Source: Terebella lapidaria
Taxonomy: Eukaryota; Annelida; Polychaeta; Terebellida; Terebellidae
Assembly: GCA_949152475.1 (NCBI GenBank)
Contig: OX424564.1
Coordinates: 28,890,165-28,954,164 of the forward strand
DNA length: 64,000 nucleotides
Direction: 5' to 3'
Made by a program: the position numbers and the translations under genes
Notes under the pieces: generated by a model
Told to the model about the DNA's origin: nothing
Databases searched by the model: none
Seen by the model: only the letters and a program-made list of their open reading frames with translations
Part shown: positions 35,359 through 48,429 of the stretch, piece after piece
Position numbering within the stretch: position 1 is the stretch's first letter
How the letters are laid out: every line of letters begins with the position of its first letter

Positions 35359-37922
35359 ATTAATTTAATCAGTGCATATAAAATGTGGGTTGTTGCTTTT
35401 GAATAACACATCTTTCTGTGATTACCACTCACATTATAGAACATTTTCGATGGATGGCATATCAAGTCATGTACCTCAAGTATGAAGAGGACCACCGGAA
35501 AGATGCAAACACGAAACCTATATTAACTGTTGCGCAATAAACGCTCAAATATATAGCTTGCGTTTTATTGTGAGCATGACATTGTGCTGACTACTGGTCA
35601 GTCAACCGAGATGAGGCCATGTTGTTGTTGTTTTTTCTTTGTTTCCTGTCAACTTTTTTCCGAAAAGTAGCAGCCAGCCAGGAAAATCAAACAAACAAAC
35701 ACAGAAAAAAACACAGGCATTTATTATCACAATAACATCTTTATTCACAAAGCAACTCATGCCAAAAAATGCTAAATAAACGGAATTTGACTTTACATCA
35801 AAATACATCAAAATGGGAACTATGCACATCCTTCTCGATGTTCGGTGGCTTTTTTTGGGGGGGGGGGGGGGACATCAGTTTTGTGTTGTTGGCCATTACA
35901 TGGACACTGAGTACTTGAAGACAAATATCGTTGTATCATATGCATTGAGGTATATGTATAAATGTACATAAGAATTCATATGTCGGGAGTTTCATGTCGC
36001 TGTGACCTGGACTATAAATAACATTGAATACTCAAACATTAGATTATGTCCACTTATTGTTGTTGAATGGCCTATGGCCAATGAATGCTCTGAGATAGAG
36101 CTCAGATTGTTAGTGTGGACACATATGTCATAGGAATCCAAGTACGTTGTTTTTCTGATGACCCTGAACATAGCATGAGATGATACTGAGTGCTCATACT
36201 CGATGTCAGGTCCACGTGCACATGGTGTAGACTTGAGAAACGATTGATCACTTGAAAAATAGAACTTAGGTTCGTGTCATATAATGTATGTTTTGGTGGC
36301 CATGACCTCAATCTCAGATGACCTGGAGTACCCGGTCTCAGGGTTGTATCTACCTAAAACTGTGAACTGACATATGACCAATGACCCATGACGATATAGC
36401 TCGGTTTTTTTTATTAGCATCACATAATTAAGCATCCTTCAAATTCACTTAGCATGGCTCAAACTCTATTCTTCATGCAGTCGTGTAATTTTGTCATTGG
36501 CGATTGTACACTTGGAGGTAATTCAGCACACATGTCACACATGCATGATGCATCTCTTGGTGACATTGAAACCCGTGACCTTCGGTGACGAATAACCATC
36601 TTGGCCCAAGTAGCTAGAATTGTCTGTCCGTCTATATTCAATAACGATTTAATAGTTGCGAAACGGACTAAATGGTACGTGGGTCATAATCTTGGTTTGC
36701 CCATATGTCCACAGGAATTGGTGATAGAGCAAAGATTTGTATTTTGGTGATGCATGAAATCGAATATGGTGCATATTACGTAGACCTCGAACTGAGATGA
36801 TCTCGATTGTTCGAAATCCATTTCAGGTCTACAAGACAAAATATTCACATTGAAAGTCTGGCTTAAGTCTATATTATTAGCATACATGAAGTCGTAGTTT
36901 TTAGGTTGTCGGAGTCCTACTTTTGCATGATGAGTATCCAATTCTTGAAGTGATATTAGAACACATATAATGTATGACCAACTGTTTCAAATATAGATTT
37001 ATCTGGTTTTCCAGAATGAAAATCACAATATGATCTATATTCACCTAAATATCAATAGGAAGATAGCAGCAATGAATTGAAGATTAGGAATACTGTAGAT
37101 TCTATAGTGATTACAGTAATGCCACATCACAATACTTGTTTTATACAAGTGTATCGTCACATAGCCGTCACATAGCCTAAACTCCCTAGAGCAAAATTAA
37201 ATATTCATGAATAATATCTGCTGTATCTGTATTTGGTTGCCCGGTTGTCTTGTTGGAGAAAAGTGTGTTTTTGGATTATGCTTAAGTCCTTGCTTAAGTC
37301 CAGTAAAGTCCTTGGTACATCTGGTGCAACAGCAAAACACAGGAATGAATAAAACATCACCCTCAGTCCTCCTAGTTCAGCAAGAACTGTCTCTGATCAC
37401 GTTGATCATGATCATGTTGATCATGAATCAACTGTCATTCCAGATCAAAGATTTTCCTGAACTGTGTGGAGTTTCCGCATTTCTCTGGAAACTTGGAAAA
37501 TAGTGACATTTTGGAAACCAGTTACAGATAATACCGACGGAACACATGTGGCGGAACATGTGGATTGTTTTCTCTCTCAAAACTCCTTTTTATTACAATA
37601 GTAGCCTTTCGGAGTAGATCGTTGCAATTTTAGGTATGAATTGGCTAGATTCGCAAATCTCCGTCATTATTTGCAAACTTCTACCGATGTCACATTTTTG
37701 AAATACCGTTTAATAATAACAATAACCTTGAGTGCGATCAGCAATGTTGATCACATTTAGAATTATAACAGGCTAAAAAAAATGACGATAATAATCACAT
37801 CTAGAATGATAACACGCTAAAACAATTGGCGAGAATACCGCACTTTCCAGTAGTGCAATTGATGTATAACAATCAGCATTTACGACTCATAATGTCAATG
37901 CAAAACACGAATAATATGAAAG
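35359..37922. other. Intergenic between convergent genes B and C
   Basis: About 2.5 kb with only short frames, a poly-G run near 35858-35871 and no recognised element. Genes B and C point toward each other across it. Confidence 0.5.
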
Positions 37923-37928
37923 TTTATT
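37923..37928 (-). promoter_or_regulatory. Candidate polyadenylation signal of gene C
   Basis: AATAAA on the minus strand about 90 bases after the stop codon of gene C. Confidence 0.5.
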
Positions 37929-38014
37929 TAATAATGTCCACATACAAACACTCTCAGAATGACACAATGAGTATATACGAGGGTGTGTTGGAATCGTCAG
38001 CACGTTACTTCCAG

Positions 38015-40316
38015 CTATGGGTAGCCGATGATCTCCAGCTCACGAATTCCTTGGGCATGGTTGATGTCACAGACACCGGTTGCTATCAGCCTGACGTAGT
38101 TACTGTGGATGCTGACTGGCATCTCAACTGTGTACCAATCGTTGCCCTCCCCAGAGCAGTCGTACATGAAGTCCGTGCCACCACATTGTCTAGACACCTG
38201 AAACATGGGAGAACACAGCCGTGAAGCTGTCTATTCGCTGGAATCAAATTTATAATACTAATACTGCATCAACCAGATGCTATAATTTCTTATCACCATG
38301 TAGATGTATCCCTCAATGTTCAATCACCCATTCCACAATAAATACAGTATTTTGCTGCAATCAAAGGGTACCCAGTGCCCACCGATGAATAAGAGTATGG
38401 TTTCAAATCAATCTGAGTTTTTCTTTGCTCCAAACGCTTGCACAAATGTTAGTAATATGTAATCAATTACAGAATATATGAAAGAACATTAACCTGAGTG
38501 CAATGTACATGTATTGCAACCTGTTTTGAGACACCATCCTACAGTAAATCTTTCAGAGACTCATGTTCCTACTCTTGTATGTACATGTGTGGGATCCTAC
38601 TCCAACACAATGCATCCACTGCCGTATTGGTATCCGTGTATCCTCCTGATTCAAGTGTATACATGAACTTCATTCTTGTGCATCTATTACCTTGCATTCA
38701 ATGTTATCACTGCATGAAAACAGCAACCAAACTGTATTTTTATCTTGACGGCTACAACGACAACACACAAGAGCTATGTGTATTGATGAGAGATTGATTG
38801 GAGTAATGCCAGACCACAAGAGTACATTGATTGACAAACACCTATTGTACATGACAGGCATATGCCTGCTCTCACCTGCACCTCAACACCGTACTGCATT
38901 TGGATTTTCCAAGAGGACACTTGGCTATAACTTCGACATCGGTGTTTGATCCGTACAGCAGTCAACATGTACGACTTGTCGAGGTTGATCTGGATGTAAC
39001 CTCCAAGACCGTGGCCGGCCTTCATAGCCCATTCCTTCCTCGCACCGGCTGCGCCCCTGCCATCGTAAGCGTGCTGACATGAGAACTCATAACTCCACTG
39101 ACTACTGGATGTGCACGACATGACTCTAGAGACCAGGTTCGTCTCACCTGATATACAAAGGATGGAGGGTTAGGCATGCACGTTGAATCTGTATGACTAT
39201 ATCTTTGGTATCAGGATTTATATCATGAATATCAAGAGTCTCCTGAAATGCGAAGGAAGGCAATAACGTCTCTACGGAACCGAATCAAGAATGCACGGGA
39301 ATGCAATAAATTCGGCGTGGGAACGCGATAACATGCACAACTGTGTGTCAGAAACATCACTACCATTTTCCCTCACCGGCTCTGAGCAAACTAACAATTG
39401 CCAAATCGAAAAAGAGATCACTCACCACAGTGTCTAGGCCTTTCGTAGTACTTGAAGTCACTGTTAATTGGCAGGAAAGGGTCTGTTCTGAAGTTCTCTG
39501 AGTGAATACATCGACTTCTCGATCGGCTATGGTAGACGGCTTCACAGCGGTAGTCTGTGGCGTCAATACACGTGTGTATGCATTCCTCGATGGTCTTCGC
39601 ATTGTTGGTCTTTTCCTCGAGTGGATCCTTCATCTCATCACAATCTGCGGGAGTGTTCCAATAGTTTGTTTTAAGACGGTTCCTATTGCTAGTGGTTGGT
39701 ACTTTTTAAAATTAGCAGGCAACAATATCATCCACATTATTAGTAACTAATATTTCGATAGTTGCGTCGAATGTACCTTGCAGTCTGTTGAAAGTGTCCA
39801 TACGTCCTGTAGAATGGAATGTCCGGCGTCAGTTCGACAGTTGGTATTAGTTTCACACGGTCAAAATCAGCAGCGAGATAATTCATTAGCATGATATTAA
39901 TATATAACAAAACGGAAGGCACGCAAATTCAATCAATTACTTGATTAAGGTTTCGCATAAAATATACCTGCATATCCAACGACAGTTCCAATTTGACCTA
40001 CGGTTAAACATTGTGGAATAATTATTAGAAATAAACGAACAAAATTGAACAAAAATCATGATTTGGATTAACTGTGTAATGATCTGTCAGGTATGATAAG
40101 AAACTGCAGAAAAGGAATAACCTGGGACTTTTGGAGTGTGGGAAGAAACGACCAAATATTACCCAGAGCCATGATGACATCGACGCCATAGATGTGATAC
40201 TATGCTACTGATGACATGTTCATACAATTTGTATATATAAGACTGTTCATCAACCTACCTGGCCACAAATATGCGATAGAAACAAGGAGCATCACGTATT
40301 CCCAGAGAGTCTTCAT
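38015..40316 (-). CDS. Secreted PAN/Apple plus F5/8C-like (discoidin) protein, gene C
   Basis: Six coding exons on the minus strand: 40316-40259, 39997-39968, 39806-39777, 39644-39426, 39147-38876, 38197-38015 (792 nt, 263 residues). Exon lengths and phases equal those of gene A exactly. The signal peptide is MKTLWEYVMLLVSIAYLWP. Microexons code GQIGTVVGYA and GRMDTFNRLQ. The PAN-like exon differs from that of A at only a few residues (for example FRTDPFLPINSDFKYYERP against FRTEPFLPTNSDYKYYERP), and the F5/8C-like part keeps SCQHAYDG, GHGLGGYIQINL and LEIIGYP. Introns are short, 2.3 kb in all, against 5.9 kb in A, and intron 4 carries the same GGGAATGC/GGGAACGCGATAA words as intron 4 of A. 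A TATATAAA box stands about 95 bases upstream of the ATG. Inverted relative to A and B; probably a recent inverted duplicate of A or kept similar to it by conversion. Confidence 0.86.
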
Positions 40317-40407
40317 TTTTTCATTCCACCATTGATCTGGTAAAATGGATAGAACTGAATAAATCCGATGGGCCTCTTGTGACTTGACTACAGAATTTCA
40401 AGTGTGA

Positions 40408-40415
40408 TTTATATA
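40408..40415 (-). promoter_or_regulatory. TATA box of gene C
   Basis: GGTATATAAATC on the minus strand, 92-101 bases before the ATG, places transcription start near 40380 and leaves a 5' UTR of about 65 bases without an intron. Confidence 0.55.
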
Positions 40416-41999
40416 CCAAATTGATGACTATAGCTCTTTATAATCATCATATGACTTTGACCGAATATTTCATATGTACCGGACTTTTTAAATGAATATT
40501 GATTTATGGAAATGGAAGTCGGAAAATTCAAGGTTGATGTGGTTTTTTTGCCGTAAAGTTGATGGCATTTGATGGTGTTCTGTATATTTATTCTAGCATT
40601 CATTTGCATGATCTCCACGCGAATCGATAAATCGTTAATTTCAATTCCTACTAATTAGGGTTGTGCCGACATGTTCTAATGAATTTCTCTGAGTTTTTTT
40701 CTTTTTACTGTTTTCGTTTCCGCGCAATAACTCGGAGAATGCCTTAACGGATCAACTTGGAATTTTCATCACTGCTCAGACATATTATTGTCGCCTCCAT
40801 CAGGAGGCGACATATTCAAATACGATTAAAATGGCCCATGGGTGGATGCGTTTGTCCGGTCCTGCTATCTTACCGCAGCATTGGTTTTTAAAAATATTAG
40901 TCTCAACAACCATATGGCATATGGAGACAATCACTCGAAAAATATTTCCGTAAGATTGTATAACGTTTTCGTATTCAATCATGCCTGATACCAGCAAAAT
41001 ATTGCGAGTGTTTCGATAGATTTGACCGAGCAGACATCGGCTTCCAAGGGATCCCCCACCCTGCCCCTCCACCCCGTGTCCGTGAGGATGGCTCGTTAAT
41101 ATCAACATAGCTTGAGCACTGTTCCGAAAGATGTCGTTCTTGAATGAGGATGTGTCGCCGACCATCCAAATTGTGATAATGGCCGCGGGAAAAAAGTTTG
41201 TCAAAAAATATTCCGCACGTAACGGATCCCTTCTTATCAACCGATGTTCCCAACGTACTTGCGATCGTGAAGTTTTGAACATGCTGAAATGGGCATTGTT
41301 TTGCAGAAATTTTACTGTATAGCGAAAACTTGAAAATATGAGGCATTTGTATTTATCGGAATCCCTTCAAACCTTTATGGAATTATATTGGTATGACAGT
41401 CAGTTGAAAACAGCAAAAAAGGGTGGTCAAACAACCGCAGTGTCTGTATTGATTTTCTCTGCACGGGTGAAAGGGTGCACAATGCTATGCGGAAATATGT
41501 TTTAATAGCGATTATCCCCGTTCGATGCAATTTGACGAAATGTTTTAACCAAAAAATGTTGTTTTACAAGTCGAGTACCGGTACTATATGCATAGATGTG
41601 AATAATAGAGCCTAAATGTACAAGTTGAGTTGACATGTAGCATGTTAAATTTATATTGACGAGCTGTCGTGCATAGGAATTTCGAATCGATGTGGGTCTG
41701 GAAAAGGTCTGGAAATTGTTCTATTTCGAGTCTGGAGAGTCCCTGATTTTGTTATCACAGAATAGTGAAAACCCTGTGACTATAATTGCAGTATGTCATG
41801 AATACCGGAATGCAGGATGCAAACTTCCCATCCCCACACTAGAATCGAGCTACGCACTGCTGAGGGGCGACACATGTCTTTTACTACTTTTCTTGACGCT
41901 TACCTGTGTAGATGTGATGTATAGTTTGGGAGCCGGAACCGAGGTCCGTGATGAAAACTATTCAGGCAATGGCCGCAGAACTTTGTCTGGAGGTCCATA
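40416..41999. other. Intergenic; short hairpin at 40789-40812
   Basis: A perfect 10-bp inverted repeat, TGTCGCCTCC then GGAGGCGACA with a 4-base loop, lies at 40789-40812, perhaps the meeting point of two repeat copies. Frames at 40800-41346 and 41692-42024 match nothing known. Confidence 0.5.
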
Positions 42000-42620
42000 T
42001 ATCACCGGGGAAGAAGCCTATTGATTTCGGGGTCATATGGTCAACCGACCTTTGACCTATAGGTCAAAAGAAATTTCGCTGAGTCATCCTTGTGGCTTCC
42101 GGCATATCTCGCGAAAATGTTGGGTCGTGGAGTGAAATGGAAGTATTTTTTATATATGGGATGAACTTTGACCTTGACCTCAAATTTTTTGCTGAGTCAA
42201 CACGTTTTGTTTTCTTCGATATCGCGGAAACGGTTCATCGTAGAGCGAAACGGGAGTTATTATTAGAGTCATCGCCCTAGACAAACATGTCTAAGGGGTA
42301 TTTGGAATGAACTTTGGCCTTGACCACAATTTTTAGACTGAGTCGGCATTATCGTTTTCTTCGATATATCGGAAACGGTGCGCCATAGAGGAAAACGGAC
42401 GTTATTTTCAGTCTTGTCGACCTAGACAAACATGTCTAAGGGGTATTAGGAACGAACTTTGACCTTGGCCTGAAATGTTTTCTGCTGAGTCGGCATTTTC
42501 CATTTTCGTCGATATCTTGGAAATGATTTGTCATAGAACTTTATTTTCGGACTCGTCGCCCTACACAAAAATGCCTAAAGGGTATATCATTAAAAACTTT
42601 GACCTCGGATGTTTTCAGTC
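42000..42620 (+). repeat. Tandem repeat, four degenerate units of about 145 bp
   Basis: GAACTTTGACCTTGACC-type starts recur at about 42162, 42309, 42453 and 42592. Units share TTTTCTTCGATAT, CGGAAACGG and CCTAGACAAACATGTCTAAGG. The TGACCTTGACCT motif resembles the half-sites of the minisatellite at 1571-5105, but the rest of the unit is different. Confidence 0.8.
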
Positions 42621-44310
42621 ATCATTGTTCTGGACAAGGTATCTAAGTTAAATGCTACGTTGGAATAGGCATCTTCAGGCTTTGACGTCTAGTTTTTTGT
42701 CGTCAAGTGTCAGCGGTATACATGAGATTGTACCTGGGCATGTATACTGACTGGTATGACTGTGAAACTGTCGTCACTCAGTCGTTTGTTGCTAAATGCG
42801 TACCTCTGAGAATAACAAAATACCTGGTATTGACCACTCTACGGGAGGAACCGACATATTGACCCAAAGGTGGCAGAAATCCTTCTTCGAGCCAAAATGT
42901 TGACTTCATAGGAACTCCGCAGAAAAAAATGCATGGGTGGAACTCCATTGTTCAAATTACTGCATGTTACAACAGATCTATTTTATCAAGGAACGATTTT
43001 TATTCATATAGGTACCAGCTAGGTGCTAGGATCGGAATCATCAGACAATTCATCAGAAAATGTTTCTGTGGAAGATGTCATTCTGTCAAGACCACGAACA
43101 TATAATACACCTATGATGTAGCTCATGGCACATGAATGAGCAACTGTCCCAGAAGCCCATTTTACCACAGTCTACATTGGTCAAGTCAATACTGATGACG
43201 TGATGTTTTTCGAAGAACCAGCTGGTCCATACTTGTAGTAGCGTGTAGGACGAAGAGGGAAGTTTACTTATAATATCGACTTTTCTGAGTGGCTTCAATA
43301 GAACTGTTAATTATGGTATGCAGCCACAAGTGGAAGAGAAAAGTGTATAATTGTGGGGACAAGTGTATTATCCATTAATAAAAGCATGAATTATGGTACA
43401 GTAATTCGCATAATGGTGGCAAAATCTAGCATGACTGGGATAGATATCGTGAATATTTGTACCTTTGTTATTGGTGATGTCTTTTCATATGATTTGGTGG
43501 CTATATGATTCAACAATATATTATGGGTATATTTCAACGATATAGTTTTATTCATTATGGATAACAACTGTGAACTGAACCTTTTCCAGTCTGGTAATAA
43601 TAAAATTCCACTTGTAAACATGAGGACTCAGAGAAAACCCAAACTGAAGTTTCACAATGGATGACCTGTCTCTGAAAAAACAAGCTTGGTGATCGTTAAA
43701 CGTTATACACTATGAATTTGAACTTTAACTAATTTGTACATATGGTTGCAGGATCACCCGAAGTGGGTGGTTTCAGATATACATAATTTGTTATGTAATT
43801 CTGGTGGTGTTGAATTCCACAATCAATCAAACCTTGCTATGTAGTAAAAGCTCGTGTCTAAAGTGTGTTTCTTATTAACAATGTACAACTCACATGGTAT
43901 TCCAGAGCTAGATTATTTTCTTTACATACATGTACAGTAGTCACATGGATTACTCAGTCTTCTAATTCGGAAGCTTTTTTTCTAAAGGTGCAGCAGGAAA
44001 TGCCGGTTCTGCATTTCAATCGATTAATTAAACATGGTCACTTAAGGTCACTTAGCGATAAACGATTTTACAAACTATTACCTCAAAAATCTGAATATGG
44101 CCTTCGAGTTGATCGATACGTGTGTTACTAGTTTGCCTGTGAAAAGAAAACAGAATATTCGCTGAACAGGACTATTTACTCCAGTTGCTGCGCTTGGTTT
44201 ATAACAGCTCGTATGAAAGTTACACCAGTGATACTATATATTATTATATGCCTACGAAAATGCTACAATGGATTACACAGAGTACAATCGGTCCGATATA
44301 TTGCGGTATT
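42621..44310. other. Intergenic, nothing recognised
   Basis: Only short frames on either strand; no domain or repeat unit identified. Confidence 0.5.
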
Positions 44311-44435
44311 GACCGCCTGTTGAACCATTTGTGGTTGATTTTTTTACATTTGTGGGTGATTTACAAAATTTGTTTTCACATTTGTGGGTTTTCACATTTG
44401 TGGGCGTTTTAACATTTGTGGGTTCAACAACCGCC
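44311..44435. repeat. Short element with inverted ends and internal CACATTTGTGGG words
   Basis: Ends GTTGAACC (about 44319-44326) and GGTTCAAC (44421-44428) are inverted, with GCC/GGC-rich flanks. Inside, TTTTCACATTTGTGGG-like words recur five times. It has the same build as the element at 16321-16433. Confidence 0.65.
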
Positions 44436-44649
44436 TTCATATCGACCTGCGTCGCGCATAGCAACCGACGGTATTTTGAAGTTTAGTATTCATGAGCTGG
44501 TGAAATGACGTTTTTTGGTTTTGTAGTACATGAAAATGTCCATAAAATTATTTGCTTTCAGGGTCTAAAATGGCTAGAAAATGTCAGCATTTGTAATCAT
44601 GTCTCTCCCGAGGGGTATGCATATCATAATGCGGCATTTAATAATAAGT

Positions 44650-44772
44650 TAATCGACTGGATACAGTGTTTGAGGCCCTCGGTCGTGTCTATGCCGCGGA
44701 CGCACTCGCAAGCTCGTGCGTGCTACGGCCCAGACACGACCTCGGGCCTCAAACACTGTATCCAGTCAATTA
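44650..44772. repeat. Foldback (hairpin) element 3 with CCCTCGG box
   Basis: Arms of about 45 bp mirror each other (GACTGGATACAGTGTTTGAG on the left). The left arm has GGCCCTCGGTCGTGTCT and the right has AGACACGACCTCGGGCC, so the box is again in plus orientation in both arms. The centre (CGGACGCACTCGCAAGCTCG) is GC-rich and itself partly palindromic. Confidence 0.85.
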
Positions 44773-45781
44773 CCTATAAATATATGTATATATGTGTAAA
44801 ACTATCACATAACATAGCAACAAAGACTGACAGTACTGCATTTCTCGGGTGAATAAACCAACCGTGATTCGCTTGAAAGAAGCTTCCAAAACCGCTAACA
44901 CTCCTCGGTACAAAATACCACATAAACTATTTACATGACAACAAGCGTTATTAATATCACAATGATGCTTTAATATTTTTCAGGTATTCCAACTAGAAGT
45001 GGAGTTCACCTTGGTTGAGGTCACCATTTCTAGTCCCTAATCGAAACGATCAATATATTCAAACAAATATGAACGTGAAACGAAGTAATCTTCATAAAAA
45101 AAATAACAAATCAATATTATTACATACGTCATACCACTGTTGAAATGAGTTGACTGTCCGTCATAGATAATTGGCAAAGTAAAGGTTTCCCACATGTAGA
45201 GATATGAACTTCAGGGTTGACTGGAAATTAATCCGATATCTGATGAACAAACGTTCAAAAAATCAATAATCAAATCAGGAGGCACTGTTGCCTGTTTTCA
45301 GGTTGAAGTTGTCTTCAATAATCAGGGAATTCAACACTTCAGTAGAATCATGGCCTCAATGATCTGCCTGTTGAAAACTTATTGGCCGATTTGACCAAAG
45401 CAGCATGGCACATACTGAAAGATGAGTGCATCCGGCAAACGGTACGGTATTAAACAGGTATCCAACCTATTTCGTACGATACGATACGATTCGAAACCAA
45501 ATTGATTATGTAATACATATCACTTCAAACGCGATGTGATATTCAGAAGATATCACTGCAGCGGCATACTTTAGCTAGAAAACCAGAGAAATGACATCGA
45601 AGTCAGTTATCGGCACGGGGTTCTTGGCCCACCGAAGGGCCGTGTACGCTAATCGTTTGCACATCAGCTGCAATTACTACAGGGAAAAAGTACATTAAAC
45701 AAAAACAGTAATTTTGTCAAACGTAGCTTTCCGGATTGTAGGCCCACTTGTGTAAAATGTCATGTACATTCGGGCTTATGC
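44773..45781. other. Intergenic, nothing recognised
   Basis: No gene, RNA or repeat unit seen. Confidence 0.5.
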
Positions 45782-45995
45782 GGTGAATATTTTTGGAATT
45801 CTGAAACTGTTTTAAGGTTGCTTATCAGTCACGATCCATGCTTTATCAGCAGAATTCTGGTATGTTTCGTTTGGGCTATAACTGCTGTGGTGAATAGTTT
45901 TGGTATTCTGAATCTGTTTTAAGGTTGCTTTTCAGTCAGAATCCATGCCTTATCAGCAGAATTCTGGTATGTTTCGTTTGGGCCATAACTCTGCA
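45782..45995 (+). repeat. Tandem duplication, 107-bp unit, two copies
   Basis: GGTGAATA starts at 45782 and again at 45889; both copies share TCTGTTTTAAGGTTGCTT-like sequence and CAGAATTCTGGTATGTTTCG. About 90 percent alike by eye. Confidence 0.85.
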
Positions 45996-46305
45996 GTTTG
46001 GTAATGGATTCCGCTACAAATCGTTGCGTAGGTTCTACACATGACCACAAGATTACATCCTACTACTCCGACTGACATTGAAAGTACATTGATGATTAGA
46101 AATCTTGGAATTGCAATAGCCATGTTTGTGACGCAAACAAATGTATGCACTGTGAATGGATGCTGTCGGGGGCAGCGAAAATCTGGAGAAAAACAGCTCA
46201 GTATTTGAGCTTGTGATCAATTGTGATATTTGAGTTAACTCGTTGCAAATTACAACGTTAGCAAAATGTAGTGATGCAATATTATGGAAATAGATAGGTA
46301 TCACG

Positions 46306-46532
46306 CCACAATGTAAGTATCAACCGATTACCACCGATACAACTTAATTTTATTGATGACAAAAACAAACTGAAATACATTTCAGAATACAAACAAAGCC
46401 CACCATATACTTTATCTAAAGACACCCTGGCGTCATCGGAGGCAGACAGTGTGTGAAATGTAGTTGTTTCTACTGTACATCTAATAGAATCAGTAAACAA
46501 GTGCCCAGCGACCTATGCAAATAATTTAGAAC
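46306..46532 (+). repeat. Dispersed repeat, copy 3
   Basis: Matches the repeat at 34285-34520 through TATTGATGACAAAAACAAAC, GTGTGTGAAATGTAG and TCTACTGTACAT. It is not adjacent to any gene found here. Confidence 0.65.
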
Positions 46533-48429
46533 TCTTACACAAACCCCGTGGAATAGATGATTGACAAGTACATGAGTACCTAATCACAAGCCAAAACGCT
46601 ATTGAGTTTATGGTATCCTCGGGGACAGATTATCAGGGAATGTGGAATTTTGAGAGAGTATATAAATAAATATACCACAAACAGTAAAATAGATACATGC
46701 TCGTGTCCCGCATGCTTACTGTAAATTGATATGTAGATATTGTTTGGTTTTATTCATTGGTTGTTAATACGTTTTTGAGGTGTATGGACATGTACTAATT
46801 TAAAGTTGTGTTTTTATCGTACACCTGGTCACACTTTTGAGTATAATTTACAAAGAATCCATATTGTTGTTAATATTGCAGTTGATGTCGGAATTTTGAT
46901 GGAAATAGTGTACTATTATGTAACAATGCAAGCAGAGTAACAAATTAACAGCAGACAAATTGTCCAGCAAGGAATAATGATAACACCAATGCAAGTCAAT
47001 GATCAATACATTCGGAAAATAACTTTCAAAATTGCAATCAATGCACCCACTAGATTCTGACGTCGTACATGTACGCCTTTGTTCAAAAAGTGACTTCTAA
47101 TCATAATGTGGCCACTAGTGGGTAGAACATTCCGATAAAATTAATTTTTGTTCTTTGTGGCATTTAGTATTTCACTTATTGAAATTGAACACTATTGATG
47201 GAACAAGTAATATGAAGAGTGTGAATATTGTCTAGTACTTATTCATGTTTGTTCCATTTCACGTCGGTATGTTTGATTCAATTGTGATATATTTGAAACC
47301 AATTGGGGTCAGATTGTCCACTGATTATCTAATAATATTTATATGACGTTTGGAAACTTTGATTAAAACATGGAAACTGTCCTCGATCCATAACAGTTAA
47401 AAAAATCTATATAATCATGAGATACATGAATTATTCTTCTTAGCAATTGTCATTTATTTTTTGGTTCGATTGCATGATAAATAGGCAGAGTTTCTTAGTG
47501 TATTAAATGTGAAAAATGTTGCCATGGCATGGCATACAAGGACAATATGAGATTCTACAGCACGATAGAACTCTTTGGAGACAGTGCATGTGCTGAATAA
47601 AAATATGTTTGGTATATTATATGCCACATAACAACAAAATCACAACACATACACGTATCGTTATATTACAATGATTAGTATTTATACATATCACTGGTTA
47701 ACGTCGACAATCCCCGCATTCTTATAAACTGGTTCATATTATCACACTTCTTACAACACTTGGTCCAAGTATCGTACCCTGTGCTTTCCTCTATATCCAA
47801 AAATAGGGATTAAAATGGTGACAGTCGGAAAAGTAACATAATCATATCCTACAGGTGGTCTGCATATATTCGTTCATATATTCGTTCAGAATGCATATAA
47901 CTGAAATGAAATGGAGAACAACGCTTAAACCTGTATATAAATCAAATATAGTCTCGTTTCAACACTTCCCATACATCGCATATTTGCTGGGAATAATATC
48001 AAAAATGTCTTCGTCAATATTCTCTGTTTTTTTCTCAAAGCAGTAAAAACTGTTTGCCGTCGGTTTCATCGTTCACTGTTCACGACCATCTCTAGTATGA
48101 TCGAGATCGGGTAAACCCCAAAACTGCTGCCAAGCTGTGAATCTGCACTCTACATAGCTACTGTGAGTATGCCGCTCTTTGTGCCGGTATTATCTAGAAC
48201 AATGTGTAACAATATGTATAATCTTGACGATAGCTTCGCACTACGCTCGCACAGGTATGTTCGCACTAATGCTAAACTCAAGTTCGACACAAAACCTCAT
48301 ATGATTTTTGGCCATAACTTCGTTTAGGATGGTCGGATCAGTTTGAAATTTTCACCATCGCCAATTTTTTTTTCAATTTTCAAGATAGAAGTATGAAGTT
48401 TAGTGCAAAAATACGGTTTTATGCCAAAT
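46533..48429. other. Intergenic, nothing recognised
   Basis: AT-rich, short frames only. No domain or repeat identified. Confidence 0.5.

Noticed and set aside
40800..42024. Frames of 110-160 codons downstream of gene C's promoter side
   Set aside because: No domain, no splice-consistent partners, and part lies in sequence resembling other repeats.
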